A stretch of DNA of 64,000 nt from Nymphaea colorata. Its lineage: Eukaryota > Streptophyta > Magnoliopsida > Nymphaeales > Nymphaeaceae. Positions within the stretch are counted from its first letter, which is position 1. Each line of letters opens with the position of its first letter. The notes below the pieces were generated by a model that was given only the letters and a program-made list of their open reading frames with translations, searched no databases and was not told the DNA's origin. This document shows positions 9,213 through 29,689 of this stretch, in pieces. The translations under genes and the position numbers were made by a program. The DNA is taken from NCBI RefSeq assembly GCF_008831285.2, contig NC_045141.1, positions 19,402,848 through 19,466,847 on the forward strand, in the 5' to 3' direction.

Positions 9213-12200
9213 ATGCATATACTGTGTTGCCTGTGCTCGTTGGGCGTGGAAACGTTGCCTCCACACTGCTGGTCATGACAGTGAGCACTGGGGACTGGCC
9301 ACTCCCGATGAATTTGAACCTGTTCCTCACCTTTGCCGCCTTATTTTAGCTGTCTATGAAGAAGATCTGAACAACCCGCAATGGCCTCCAGATGGAGGAT
9401 ATCGAATCGATCCTGACTTCATAATCGTTCGAAAGAAATATGAGCATACCTTAGGCCGAGCTCCTCCTTACATAATTTACCTTGATCACAGCAATTCCGA
9501 TATCGTTCTTGCGATCCGTGGTCTTAATTTGGCAAGGGAAAGCGATTATGCAGTTCTATTGGATAATAGGCTTGGACAGAGGAAATTCGATGGTGGATAT
9601 GTCCATAATGGTTTGCTGAAGGCAGCTGGTTGGGTCTTGGATGCAGAGTGTGATACTCTCAGAGATCTGCTCGAGAAGAATCCTGGGTACACATTGACGG
9701 TTTCCGGGCATTCACTTGGAGCGGGAGTGGCAGCAATGTTGGCAATGCTAGTGGTGCAAAACCGAGATAGATTGGGGAATATTGAGAGGAAAAGGATCAG
9801 ATGTTTTGCAATTGCTCCTGCAAGGTGTATGTCTTTGAATTTGGCTGTGAGATATGCTGACGTTATCAACTCTGTTGTGTTGCAGGCATGCTTCTTTTCC
9901 TTCCTTTTCCTTAAGATGTTCTTATTAGCTAGAAAAACAGAAAATGGTCTTCCTAGCTCCCAGAAACTTACATGAGCATGCATTTTGATTAGCTGGTGGA
10001 AATTTATTTTGTTAATAACTTCAGTTCTGCTCTTAGTCATGGACTAGCTATGCTTTGAAACTACAAAATTTCTATTCATCCTTGAATGCCAAAACACTTT
10101 TGTGATCCTGGAAATAAACTGTGGTTCCTGTCTTCCTGTTTAATGCACATGAAAGAGAAAGCCGGAAAGATTAATCTTTCTTAATGTGCTTTGTCTAACT
10201 GGGTTCAGTGGATTAGGAGAATTAAGAAGGCTAATTACTGCAAATGCAATATAGACGTGACAAGTGCTTCATAGAAAGCGACCTTATATCTGCGTGTTGT
10301 ATATGCAGCAGTAGTTTGTAACTTTGTATCACTAAGCTACGTTACTCAAAATAGAGGAGTGACGAAAAAAATCTTGTTAGCTAGTGCATAGGTGTATTCA
10401 TTAATCAGAAATGCTAGTAATGCTGCAGTTCTCCCCAATTCATGTTGGTTGAGAACTTTATGAGCATGTAGTTCTTTCCTTTTTTTCCCTCCAGTGGTTA
10501 AAAAATTAAGAATTTGGATAAAGCCTGTCATGCGGAGCTGCCACATGTTAATCGATATGAATCTGCATATAGTCTTACAATGGGAAAAGGCCAACAAGAC
10601 AACTATGAGGAGTACCTTAGAAGGCGTATAGAACTACAAAAATGGCGTTCAATGAGGTTTTTTTTTTCTCTCTCTCTATTATGTATACATTCATGTACGC
10701 ATTACATGGTTTAAGCACTAAAAATTGGATAACATCAGACCATCATCTACTACTTTGCAATTCCCTTTTTGACTTGCTGCTAATTTTCTGCGACATCATT
10801 TACTGATGGAATTTTGATTGTGCAGGATGATTTTTTACCACGCACAGCTACACCTTTAGAAGACATATTCAAGTCACTTTTCTGGTATAAAAATTGCATT
10901 TTTTTTTCCTCATGCTTTCTCCTGCCATTACCAATCTTTTGTTTGAGAGCACATTTTTTGAGGAGATCTGTGGGATGATGACAAAAAATTTTGGAATTTG
11001 CACTTGTTCAGGAGTACTTGTTAACTCTTTCAAGGCCTCCAACAGTACTAGCTGCCAATTCTCCTTTGGTCTTTATTTTGATAACAGTAAGAAATGTAGC
11101 ATAGGGTGGAGATGGAATATTCGAAATTGAGTGCTAAAAGAAGGGCAATGAGTTTTGTTCATGTGCAAAAACTGCAGTCAGACTCCAAGGGAGTTCGAAA
11201 ATGTAATCATGAAATAACTGATTTCTTTGTGAAAAAGTTCAGAGGGAAGGAAATAAAGAATCTGTTTATTGCCCTTCTACCAAACAGACGGCAATCCTCT
11301 AAAAGTTGTCATACGTTTTCCATTCAACTGCCCCTATCTCATAAATCCTTAAGGTTACTTTTAGAAACTGGATGTTCTTCCTATTCTTTTCATTTTTAAA
11401 TTCGATTCATCCTCAGTATTGTTGTGTATGTGTATGTCTCTCTCTCTCTCTATATATATGTGTGTGTGTGTGTATCATATTAGTTTAAATTATTTATTCA
11501 TTTTGATAGCGCAAGGAACATATTATGTATTAAGGAAAACAGGCTATGGTGACCAACATAATAACCTTGATTTACTGATACACTTGTGTGCTCCTCTGCA
11601 TGTGCCCAAAGCATTGCAATACATGCTTCTGTGTACGGAATAGTGTCCTAGAGGTGTACATTTGTGTGCATGTGATTGCAATTTGCACATGCTCTTTCTG
11701 AGGTAGAATGTCTCTGTGAATGCAAATGATTCACATGAAAGGAAATTTTCTGTGACAGTTTGCCGTGCTTATTATGCTTGCGATGCATGAGAGATACATG
11801 TGTACCAGAAGAGAGAATGCTCAAAGACCCTAGGCGGTTATATGCTCCAGGTCGGCTGTATCACATTATTGAGAGAAAGCCATTCAAGTAAGGCGTTCCA
11901 TTTCCTTTTTGTTTCCTTTCAGAATAAACTGGTCATTGCAACTACATTGCTCCTTAGTTGAATTTATGTTTCTTAATTGGTTAATTTACTTGCAGATGCG
12001 GAAGGTTCCCCCTGTTGTAAGGACGGCTGTACCAGTGGATGGCAGGTTTGAGCATATAGTCCTCTCATGTAATGCCACTTCAGACCATGCAATTATCTGG
12101 ATAGAACGGGAAGCGCAGAGGGCGTTAAACGTAAGACAATCAGAGTGTTATATCTATAAATTTGGTGCTTTTGAATCCTAATAAGCCACTGCAAAGGCAT

Positions 12201-13865
12201 GATTTGTTCAGTACTATGCCATTGTTAACATACTGAAAGATCAAATGTTTAGAGGAACTTAAGTGTTTATAGAAACTTAGCTATCCAATGCTGTGGTTCA
12301 GGTCATCTAAACAAGGTTGCCAAAAGCTCATTACTCTTCAGAAAGAGCTTGATAATGTTTATGTTATCCACATTACCATTTGGTGCTGCATTATTGAAAC
12401 TTGGATCAAGCTCCTAGAAAGCATCCTAAATTTAACATTGAGATTTCACAAGTGAGGATGGCTTTGTGCTTGACCAGTCTTGCACCTAACGAAATGTGTA
12501 GCTTTGTTATGTTACTGACAAGAGAAGATCTATGTTCCTTACAACAGACACACAAATACACATAGGTATGTGGTTAACTAGACTTAGGCTTGCTTTTCAA
12601 AAAGATGTTTTAGTTATTCCTTAGGATAAAAACTCTCAGGTGCTCCTCCCCTAAGAATTCCATTGCTTCAGTCTTGTGACAAGAAATGCACACTGGGTGC
12701 TGGTTTGAATTCTAGGCCTCCTTCAAGTATGCACTTTCTTGCTAACCCTCCTAGCCAAATCTGCGGAGCCCTTGTGGAGCACATCAAAGTTCTTAGCCAC
12801 AGAGAGAGAGAGAGAGAGAGGAACGATCTTGTATCCTCTGGACAATATAAGTGGTGGACTTCGGATGTTGGACTCACTTTTTTTCTAGTTCTACTCATAT
12901 GTTACCTTTTCAAGTTTTATGGTGAAAGTTGGGACTTCCAGGTATCCCCTTATCCCTCATTGTCCAAGTTTCTGAATAGTGAGGAAACGGTATGCATCAC
13001 CGAAACTGTATGTCATGATAATTATGGAAAACAAGGAGAACAAAAACATAGTTAATCATATAATGCTCATGAATTCTCCTTTCTTATATGCGATTGATTG
13101 TGCATCTCGAACATGCTTCTGGTTCCTTGTTGCCTTCTATGGTGTTAATTTTTAGCAAGTTAATCAAATTCTGTTTGTACACAAAAACTACATAGTAGAA
13201 CGTTCATAGTCAAGTGGATGCTTGCCTTATGTTGGTATCTTGTCTGTACTCTATATAGATGGTAAGATAGGAACGAGCAGAACACAACTACATTAGCAGA
13301 TAAAAAGTCCTATTCTATATATTTCCTTCCAAACAAATTTCCAATGTATCTTCACAAGCTTTGCATGAAGTGCCATAATTGTTGTTTGTGCTATAGCAGT
13401 CATTGATCTACATGTGAACGGGAATGTTTTTTAGAAGGGGACTATTTTTTCCGTTTCGTTTTGCCGAGTCATTAAACAATGCTGAATAGCTTTTCCTTCC
13501 ACCATAGAATTCGCTCTTGCGCTCACCCACCTACTACTACGTCTTCGTTTCATGGGCAGTTGATGCTAGAGAAGGATAGGATCATGGAGATACCACAGAA
13601 GCAGCGGATGGAACGCCAAGTAACACTAGAGAGAGAACACAGTGAGGAGTACAGAGCTGCACTTCGGAGAGCAGTAACCTTAGCAGTTCCCCATGCTTAT
13701 GCTCCATCTCCGTATGGCACCTTCGATGGATCCAACAGTCAGAATTTTGCCACAGGAGAGGATTCTTCAAGTAGGAAAAGCAAACATAAGGAGAGCTGGG
13801 ATGAGCTCATTGAACGCCTGTTTGAAAAGGATGAGTCGGGTCACATGGTTCTGAGGAAAGCATGA
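9181..13865 (+). CDS. Class-3 lipase with Lipase3_N domain (mono/diacylglycerol-lipase type)
   Basis: Coding exons: 9181-9885, 10826-10884, 11759-11887, 11996-12130, 13560-13865; about 444 residues once the frame is restored. The start is ATG of MSLACGIPLIEC, matching remembered plant homologues (Arabidopsis At3g14075-like). Order: N-terminal Lipase3_N block with a Cys-rich hydrophobic start (1-40); alpha/beta-hydrolase core with nucleophile elbow GHSLGAG (Ser178); AIAPARCMSLNLAVRYAD; DDFLPRTATPLEDIF at the exon 1/2 join; LKDPRRLYAPGRLYHI; GRFEHIVLSCNATSDHAIIW; C-terminal KESWDELIERLFEKDESGH. Family role: acyl-ester hydrolysis; the natural substrate is unknown. Oddities: intron 1 has a GC donor (CAG|GCATGC at 9886). 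In exon 4 a run of five C (12008-12012) is one base short of what the conserved GRFPPVV frame needs, so the literal reading hits a stop. Exon 4 is open in the other frame and exon 5 is in phase with it. Confidence 0.85.
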
Positions 13866-13869
13866 ATGC

Positions 13870-15517
13870 CAATTAGTTTTGTGAAATTTTTTATTTTTGA
13901 TATTCATTGTACTGTTGCAGTTTCCAAGTTTGTGCCATCAGAAGAGAATAAGTAAAATTTTTCTATTGAAATTGCAATTTTTTCTTTACAAAATGGCTGA
14001 AATAAAGTTTCTCAAATACAGTATCTTTCTTACACTTACAAGTACACAGCCTCGTAAGAGGGAACGGCGGTGAACAGGCAAAATGTGGAAAGAAAAGCAA
14101 GAAAAAAAAAATCCCCAAGACGCGGTTTATGTGAGTATTTCCCATCTCCTTCCAGTTGGTTGCAAACGCCGGCTTACTGCAAAATCAGAAAGGAATTACA
14201 TCACGGATCAGTTCTCTCTCTTTGCTTGCGAGGAAAAGGAAAACTTGGTACAGGTGTCGGTTGGTTGCTTTAAAAAGGAACGGCGTGACTTCCTTTCCAA
14301 TGCTAAGGGCGTGTTTGAAAGGTTGAGAGGCGCGCATATTGCACAGCCCCATTACAGCTTGCTCTCCCTCTTCTTCGTTGCACCGCTGCGGGTGCGACGG
14401 AAATTCTGGAGGGACCAGCCCCATTACACCTTCCACTGTGTTCGAATGGAGAGTGTGGATGCGGCGGACGGGCAGCCCACGGTTTTCTCCATACCAACAA
14501 TACTTCATATATAAGTGGAAGATTATCGAAGCCTTGACGCCTTTCCCTTCCACGTTATTATCTTAATCTACGCATAAAGATGCAGAGGAAAGACATGGAA
14601 ATGAAAGAATTCAGTAATTGACACGTACCAACAATACTTTCTGTAGTATCAGCGATCGGGATCACTGTAAGCATTCAAGCAACTGCCACCCAGCTAGACC
14701 CTGAGCTCTCCTCAGTTTGTTGCTAAGCCTTTTTTGCAAGAGACGGACAAACTTTTGTTACTTTAAAAGCAAAAACCCGTGATAGGCAATAAAGCACCTA
14801 CAAAAAATGAAGCACAATAGGCAGGAAAGCACACTGTCTGTAAATATGCATACAAGCTCGCCCTCCCAACACCTCCAATTACACTATAAAGTTGCAAAAA
14901 CGTCCTTTTGTTTCTTAATGCAATATGCCTAAGAAATGCTTGTTGATCAGGTGAGCAATAGGTATTGAGATGAAAGCAAACACTAATGCAGTAAGGGTTA
15001 CAAAAACCAAAAGCAAGCTAGGCACTGGTCTGAGAAAGGTAGAGAAATTCAGTATCTGTATATGTAGGTACAAAGCTTTATGCATGAAAAAATCACAACA
15101 TGGATATACTTGAGCATCCTTGGAAAGGGAAAAAAAAAAATCTCTTTCTTCTATCGGCACAAGGCATGCTCCTGTAAGTGATTTCAGTTATAGTTCCGCT
15201 TCATGCATGCCCATATGCACACACAAGCACACGGAGAGAGATAAAGAGAGCATAACGTGAAGGGTAAAAAAAAATCTAGCTGGATCATCTCTACAACTTT
15301 CACCAGCACACCTAGAGAGAAAGAGAGAGCATAACGAAGAGGGTTTAACCAAAAAAAAAAAAAAATCTAGCTGGATCATCTCTTACTCTAGACTTGCACC
15401 GAGCAAAAAGGGCGGTTTTACAGGAGGATGTCGGACAGAATTATGCGATTGCACTGGAAAATAGCACATCACAACAAAAACCCATGTTCCTGCATACTGC
15501 ATAAGGTGAGATGCAAA
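13870..15517. other. Convergent intergenic space between lipase and beta-amylase
   Basis: It holds the 3' ends of both genes. The part 14080-14510 is more GC-rich with open frames on both strands (one of 143 codons on +) and a repeated CAGCCCCATTACA word at about 14343 and 14418, but no recognisable protein. No RNA gene was seen. Confidence 0.45.
15245..15384. repeat. Tandem direct repeat, about 84-bp period
   Basis: GAGAGCATAACG and a later A-run plus TCTAGCTGGATCATCTCT occur twice (about 15247-15293 and 15327-15383). It lies downstream of the beta-amylase stop, so it may be in that gene's 3' UTR. Confidence 0.6.
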
Positions 15518-23127
<7,610 letters not shown>

Positions 23128-24260
23128 TCTTCCTTGCCACCAGTCGCCCTCTACCGGATTTTTGTGGAAAACTTCGAGCCCATCAGGTGTCAGGTAACGT
23201 GTACGGAAACCCCGATTGGAGCTAGCTTTCAGTTTGATCTTAAAGATTTGAGTTTTGAATCTACTTCGAGTTCTGGTAATCGAAATTATAGTTCAAAAGA
23301 AGAAACAAAGGCGAAAAATAGGGTTTTGGTGGTTGCCTGGAAAGGCATTCAGCAAACTAGGGGGTTTCCGAGCTCAAAATCTGCTCCTTCGACCATAAAT
23401 AAGGTTTCTTTGATCTGCACTAAATTCCCGGAGAGAAATCCGGCAAAGGTTCAAAGACGGCTCACCTCTTCGCAAAGACGCATTCAGGCAGGAGCAGGAA
23501 GCTCGACGTTCGGAAATTCAATTCCCCCACAAGCTTCCCCCCTTTCTGATCTTCTTTAATTCCACCCCCGACAGTCAGATTTTTCTCTCCACCGCCAGCG
23601 GTCCTCCAGCCGGTAAACGAGATCAGCTCTCCAGCGTTCAGTCAAAACCTCAGAACATCAAGAACAAGAACCAGGTGAGCAGCCGAAAGCCTAACCTGCA
23701 AGATAGCCGTCCCTGCAAGGCTGCAATTCTCCCACTCCGCCGTTTCCCAATTCCCGCCGGTCACCTACTTTTCCGGCGAGCACTAACTCCTTGAGGCCGC
23801 CATTCTCCCGTCTGATTCTTCCCTGCCTCGGGGAAACCCTCCCTGTCCTCGCGCCCCGGCCGGCCTAAATCCGGCGACTTCGAGAAATCTCCGGCCGGAG
23901 CCCGAGGTCCCCCGGCAAGATCCGGCGGCGCCGGGTGGGTCCTCTTGCTTTGTCGTCTCTACCGGACCGCCCGCAAAATGGCGTTTTCCGGCGATACAAG
24001 CGAAGTCTCCGGCGGCTCTCTGGACACAGAGGGGAAGGAGTAGGAGAGAGAAAGAGACAGAGAAGAGAGAGAAAGTTCACTTCTTGTGCGAGCCTGCGAA
24101 TTCTAGGGTTCCCTCGTGTGCGGCCGTGCGAGGACGCCCATTTTAACACGAACGAGATGGCTCGACGGAGGCCTCGCCCATCCGACGGCTCACATGCGGA
24201 CACGTCTCCTGCCCGAGAAGGGACAGGATCGTCCGTGAGGGGAGGCGCACTTCTGGTATT
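23128..24260 (-). promoter_or_regulatory. GC-rich 5' region of the beta-amylase gene
   Basis: GC content rises sharply at about 23560-24250. On the gene strand a CT-rich patch sits at about 24080-24040 (read on + as GAGAGAAAGAGACAGAGAAG), typical of plant start regions, which would give a leader of roughly 900 bp, probably with an intron. A 146-codon frame on + (23119-23559) crosses this area but I see no splice or family support for it. No transcription start is proven. Confidence 0.4.
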
Positions 24261-24479
24261 TCACGTTCATTTTTTTTTTCAAGAAAAAAATGTCGAAACA
24301 CTTTTCAGATTAGAAAAGAAAACGAGAACAAAATTGGTTTATGGTGGTCCGTATGTCAAATGACGGAAGCATCCCTGAGGCTGCATGGCAGTCTCAAATG
24401 CCGCTGTTTTCTTTTTGACTTTTTCCGGAGGGGCTTGATGGTTAATTTGGATGTGAATAATTTGGATTTGAAGAAGTGA

Positions 24480-24680
24480 ACACTAGCGGAGCTCGAGTTC
24501 AGTCAGCTAGTCTCGATTAATGAAACCTTCACCTCGAAAATAGCTGTAAAGAAACATCTCAAGCTTGAGCTTGAGCTCGATTTAATTCAGTGTTGAGCTT
24601 GAGCTCGACTGGATTAAAGCTTGACAAACTCTTTTAAATATATAAACTATTATTTTGCCATAAATCGAGATAAAACTTGA
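24480..24680. repeat. AGCTCGAGCTTGA-type low-complexity dispersed repeat
   Basis: Multiple TTGAGCTTGAGCTCGA words at 24560-24625 and GCTTGACAAACT motifs repeated at 24615 and 24665. This is a common plant dispersed-repeat signature; the class is undetermined. Confidence 0.5.
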
Positions 24681-24860
24681 CAAACTTTAAAAGAGCTTTT
24701 GTAAAAACTTACATAATTAATTAACATCAATATACCGATTTTTTAATTAAAAAAACAAGTCAGATATTTAAAAATTACTGCACATCATTTTCAAGCCAAG
24801 TGGAGCTTTAACAATTCGAATTCAGTGAACTCAAACTTGACTTGATTATTTGAACGAGTC

Positions 24861-24904
24861 GCCTCATGACCTCAATTGCTCAGCCTCATGACCTCAATTG
24901 CTCA
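24861..24904. repeat. Perfect 22-bp tandem duplication
   Basis: The unit GCCTCATGACCTCAATTGCT plus CA occurs twice back to back without mismatch. Confidence 0.85.
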
Positions 24905-25904
24905 AGAAGGCTAAAAGAGTGAGTTGCTAGTGTTCTATGGCGCAGGGCGAGTCGGACTTCTCAAAAACTTTTTTCACTCGGTCTTTTTTTTTTTTTTCCC
25001 CCCCATCTCATACCGCTTAAAGACTCTCATCCAATTCTTAGTCTTAGTTTAAAGCTTAAAGGAAGCGTTGAACAAAAGTAACTTGAGGAAAGAACCACTT
25101 GAAGGTTTTCTTTATTGATTAAGCTACGATTTGCATATTATATCTAATGGAGATGCTTGTTGGTAAGATTCTTAACTTGATAAAACTTTTTGTAGTTATC
25201 TAACAGTAGACAATCTTTATAAAATATTTAAAATATTCAAGATACGCTTTTAAACTGTTCGTATGTTTATGCCCTATGACTTCTTAGAGTAAGTTGTCAT
25301 ATACAGATCTGATAATAGACTACTCCATAAAAACTTCAGATATTTAAGGAAGATGTTTAAACTTTAAAAATGTTTTTTTTTCCCGTAAAAATATGATATT
25401 CGACTCATCATCGGATTTTTTGCCATTCATTAAAGGCTATAGACTTTTTAAGCAGTGAAAAAATTTTCTTATACGTCAAAATCACATTATCAGAGACTCA
25501 ACTTTTACAAAATAAATCACATCCCCTGTGGAAGAGGAAAACCCAGTTTCAACAAAACCTCTCCAGCAGCAAGCAAAGAACCTATAAACTCTTTTTCTGC
25601 ACGCCTGTCCGGCCATTAATGGAAAGATTCTCCATTTTCTCAACTTTGAGGTAGACAATATGCACCTTGGATGTTGAACTCTGAGAAGAACTTGCTTCTG
25701 GTTCCTTTTAAACAAGCACAAGTTATCTGCACTTCCCACAGTACTAAATAGAAAAGCAAGGTGAGAACATGTAATCTCTTCGCCACTACACCCTTGTTTG
25801 ATAGAACAGGGAGATCCATTTCCAAGTGTCCTGCCTACCAAACAACCTTGAGTTTGGGCTCCAACTTCTTGTGTGCAATATCAGCTCTTTGTGATAAATT
25901 ATTA

Positions 25905-26140
25905 GGGGTATTTAGATGACGCACCAAAACCAGGTTTTTGGTGACAATAAATCTGGATTTGAGGAAAACCCAGTTTCAACAAAACCTGGCTTTGTAACTG
26001 TAAGTTATTTAAAAACCAGGTGTTAGATGTGTCATTCAAATAAAAAACCAAGGTTTCTAAAACTCATTAAAAACCTTGGTTTTCATAAAATCACATTTTC
26101 ACAAAACTGGGTTAGAAGAAGGCGTCATCCAAACACCCCC
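25905..26140. mobile_element. MITE, about 236 bp, with inverted ends and ATTA flanks
   Basis: The left end GGGGTATTTAGATGACGC and the right end GGCGTCATCCAAACACCCCC are inverted repeats. Inside, CAAAACCAGGTTTTTGG and repeated AAAACC..GGTTTT words give further self-complementarity. ATTA is present on both sides (25901-25904 and 26141-26144), a possible short target-site duplication. No coding capacity. Confidence 0.7.
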
Positions 26141-26585
26141 ATTATCTTAGTTTGATTAATGTTATTCCTCTTCTTCAATCCTTCCTCTCTTCCTCTTTTC
26201 CTTGCTTGACTGCAAAGTTTAGGATTAAAAAAAAAAAAAAATCCCATCTGCATCAACTCATCACTGCATTCTCTCCTTGCACAAGCCACATGAAACTGAT
26301 TGTCGAAAGTCCACAGGAATATAATCTCAAACATGTTTCCAGAATGTCATTCTTCTGCGATATCATCTTGACTCTTTTCTTTAGCGGACAGTGGTATCTA
26401 GAGCTAAGCCTTGTTTAGACCCAAGGCAGGCGGAATAGTAGGACTTGTGGACATATTGATATTCTAGATAGTTCAGGTAGCGAAAGGCAGAAGGCACTCT
26501 TTGAAAACAGCCTTTACAGGTAATCAGAAATATGTTGTGGTTTTGACAATGCCTTGATTTTAGGAGCAAGATTGCCATGTAGACG

Positions 26586-27015
26586 AAGTTGACAATTCAA
26601 CAGCTCTGATCTTCAATCTACCAATACTATATATGAACAGTATATATATCTTCAGTGTTCTAAAGAAACAAAGGCTTCGATCCTACTGCAAATTCCTCAT
26701 GACCCAAACCAAAACAAATAAATAAATGGAAACCATAAACTCGATCACATTTTTACTGTATTTGATCTTGGCTTACCCTTTTTCGAAGGCAAATGAATTG
26801 GTTGTTTGGCAATAAGAATATCATGAACCTCTTAATCTTTCAAGCAGATTCATGAAATATTCACAAAATGTTCCTATTGCCAGTTGATCCTTAATTAAAA
26901 CACAGTTAACATATAATCATGTTAACATTCCAAAGTTGACAATTCAACAGCTCTGATCATCAATCTACCAATAACTTGGATAGAAATATATGAACAGTAT
27001 ATATATCTTGGTGTG
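26586..27015. repeat. Dispersed direct duplication (about 26589-26655 and 26936-27008)
   Basis: Both copies begin TTGACAATTCAACAGCTCTG, then ATC(T/A)TCAATCTACCAATA, and end ATATATGAACAGTATATATATC. The second copy has about 12 extra bases (CTTGGATAGAAA region). They are about 350 bp apart. Confidence 0.75.
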
Positions 27016-28596
27016 GCTTCATTGCTTACTAACAAGAGTATGGCCATGGGGCATGCACATAAAACTCTGTGCTTTGCTAAAACCAGGTGAAAATCGATCA
27101 AAAAGTATTTCCAAACTGGCAAATCTGGTTTCCACAATACAATCAGTATTTCCATGAATGCAAACTTCCAAAACAGGGCCTGATCTCAGTCCGCCCACTT
27201 AGGAAGTTAGGACATGATCTCTTGATATGACTTTTTTTTTTTCTTTCCGATGTCCACTGTCCGACGAATGCAGACGGATGCGTTAACCTGTCAGAATCGG
27301 ATTTGATTTCTTGTCACTTCGCGTGACATGTTTGTAGTTTATTTCTGCCATCAAATTGACCTTGAAATGACAATCTAGAGGGATGAGAAAAAATTTCAGA
27401 AGAAAACAAAGAGGCTCCTTTAGTGTGGGTCACTACCTGTGGTGAAATGATGAAGATATAGTGAAATTAATACCCAACATTTCCTGTCAAACGATTAACT
27501 CCAAACACACGCAGAGACAATAACGATAGCAATCAGAGGCTGCTAAGTCGATTCGAGTTGATGAACTTCGTTCCAAATTGATTGATTTCTTTCTCACAGC
27601 ATTCTTTCGGGCTTAACTTTACCAGGGAAAATAAATGCCTATTATGAACTTGTAGGTGGTAGCCAGTAGAATATGTAAGGATTCAATGAACAGGGCAGGG
27701 GCTTTATCTCACATTTTCTTTGTTACACTCGTACTCTTGTGTTTCACAGTTTGGTTTTCTCGATTGGACTTTGATATTTAGAAAAAGTATAAGTTGGCCC
27801 CCTTAAACAAAATTTCTAACTCTACCCCTACCCGTATTGTTGTCCAATAGGCAGAGCAGCCGATGGATGGGATTTTCAACGGATCTAACTTTAACAATAA
27901 TATCCAACTAACCAGGTGTTGCTTGATGGGACTTGGGAATCAGATTCAATTTCAGATTTATGAAATAAGAAAATGCGATCATTTTCATATGTAATTGGTT
28001 TCGGGTGTTTGCGGAATTGGATATTCCTTCGGAATCAGTAAGAAAATTGGCGAGGGAAATCACCAAGTTGGGGAGGATACCTTCTCGATCCCAAGGCGCA
28101 AGTATATTTATGATGCCTTGTTTTGGCTGTAAACTGCTGAACTCTACCATGTCCTGGTTTTTTTGTTTGGCATAGCTCCAAATGATGCCTGGCTTTTGGA
28201 AGGGAAACTTTAGGGAAGTGGCTCAGCTTTTGATGTACTTATAAAGAATGAATCTCTGAATGCTGAAAAACTGCCAATGACTGCTTAAGTTTGTAAAATA
28301 ATTTACAAACACAAGCTTTATATATCAAAAAGATTATCATATATTTAAAAAGACCATTTTGTCTCCAATTTGATTCTCTTGCCAGTCTTTCACTATTTAG
28401 CCTTTCCATAGGTATAATTGCAGACACAAAAGTCATCAAGAGAGAGAGAGAGAGATGGATGTGAAATCATTGAGAACTTGAAAAACTTTACTTTTTGAAC
28501 AAATTATCTATTTTATTAATGGTAAACTAACATTTTGAAGTCTTAACAATTTTATTCATAAACAATGTGTGTGTGAATTGTTTCTTAAACTCGAGC

Positions 28597-28697
28597 AGTT
28601 GTTTGTAGTTTGGAGCAAAAGCTTGTAGATCATTGACATGCAAATTGTAGCGTGTTTGTAGTTTGGTGTAGATCATTGACATGCAAATTGCAGCGGA
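28597..28697. repeat. Short direct duplication with GTAGATCATTGACATGCAAA
   Basis: TTTGTAGTTTGG and GTAGATCATTGACATGCAAA each occur twice within 100 bp. The first copy carries an extra AGCAAAAGCTT segment. Confidence 0.75.
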
Positions 28698-29689
28698 ACA
28701 CTTGGAAGCACCAAAAGCAAACCCTGTACTCCTTTTAAAAAGGTTTAGATGTTTAACAGTAAAGTTGGTGTTATCATTTTCGAATAAGTTAAAAGGAACG
28801 AATTCGTCAATGGGAATCGGACAACAGGAGGTTTGCCATTTAGCAGCAGCGTGAGAAGAAAGAGTACAGGATCGTGAGAGGTTGCATAATTTTCTATCGT
28901 ATTCTATCAGAAGGTTGCGGGATTTCAAAGGCAGTGTTGATTCCTCCCGCAAAACAATAATGCATTTTGGAGAATTGTCATTTGCTCATGAATCGCTATT
29001 CTCCAAACTTGTCCAAGTTTACTTTTTCCTTTTAAAAGAAAAAGATGCTGTTGAAGATCGCCAAGAGAAGAAGGAGCACATGCGGAAAGGCATCTTTTTG
29101 CCACGCGACGGCTTGAGAACTGTACTGCATGTTGGTTGAATATAAAATGTAAAATCATAACGAAGCATTGTACGCTTTCTTCTCGGAGGGGGGAGAAACT
29201 ACATGGGGGCGATTAGACTTTGGGTTACGCATAAATTGGACTTTTAACAAGTTTTAAATAGTTTTTTTTTTTTTGGGTTAATTTCCTTGCGCACCCATCT
29301 TCCTTCTAAAAGCTTGGTTAAATACTTGACGTTCAGATCCTGCTTTGCGTGATCTTGTGTCTTTTCTTTGTTTGAGACCAATGGTGACTTAGCAGGTAGT
29401 TTGATTGATTGGATCCTTAAATGAGATTGAAAATTTTGAAAATAAAAATAAGTTTCAGAAAAAAAAAAAAAAAAAGGAAAAGATTTTTCTCACAAGTTTC
29501 AAGAGAACTTGTTTGTTTGTTTGATGGCGTAGTGATAGCTTGTTCGATGTAAAACGAGACGCTCACTTAAGCTTTGGTTAAGTTTGTCTGCATTATTTTG
29601 AATTTATGAATATATTTATTTATTTATTTATTTTAATCATGTGGTGACTAGGTTTAAGGATAGATACTCAGTTCATATTACTTTAAGGT

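Larger units (their letters stand above)
24370..29680. other. Gene-poor AT-rich block, no gene recognised
   Basis: It contains the repeats listed at 24480, 24861, 25905, 26586 and 28600. Open frames such as a 141-codon one on the minus strand (28952-28527) have no recognisable motifs. Confidence 0.45.

Noticed and set aside
14083-14514. 143-codon + strand frame between lipase and amylase
   Set aside because: Low-complexity, open frames exist on both strands of the same GC-richer patch and no motif is recognisable.
28527-28952. 141-codon minus-strand frame
   Set aside because: Contains an internal short duplication and no recognisable domain; composition matches the surrounding intergenic DNA.
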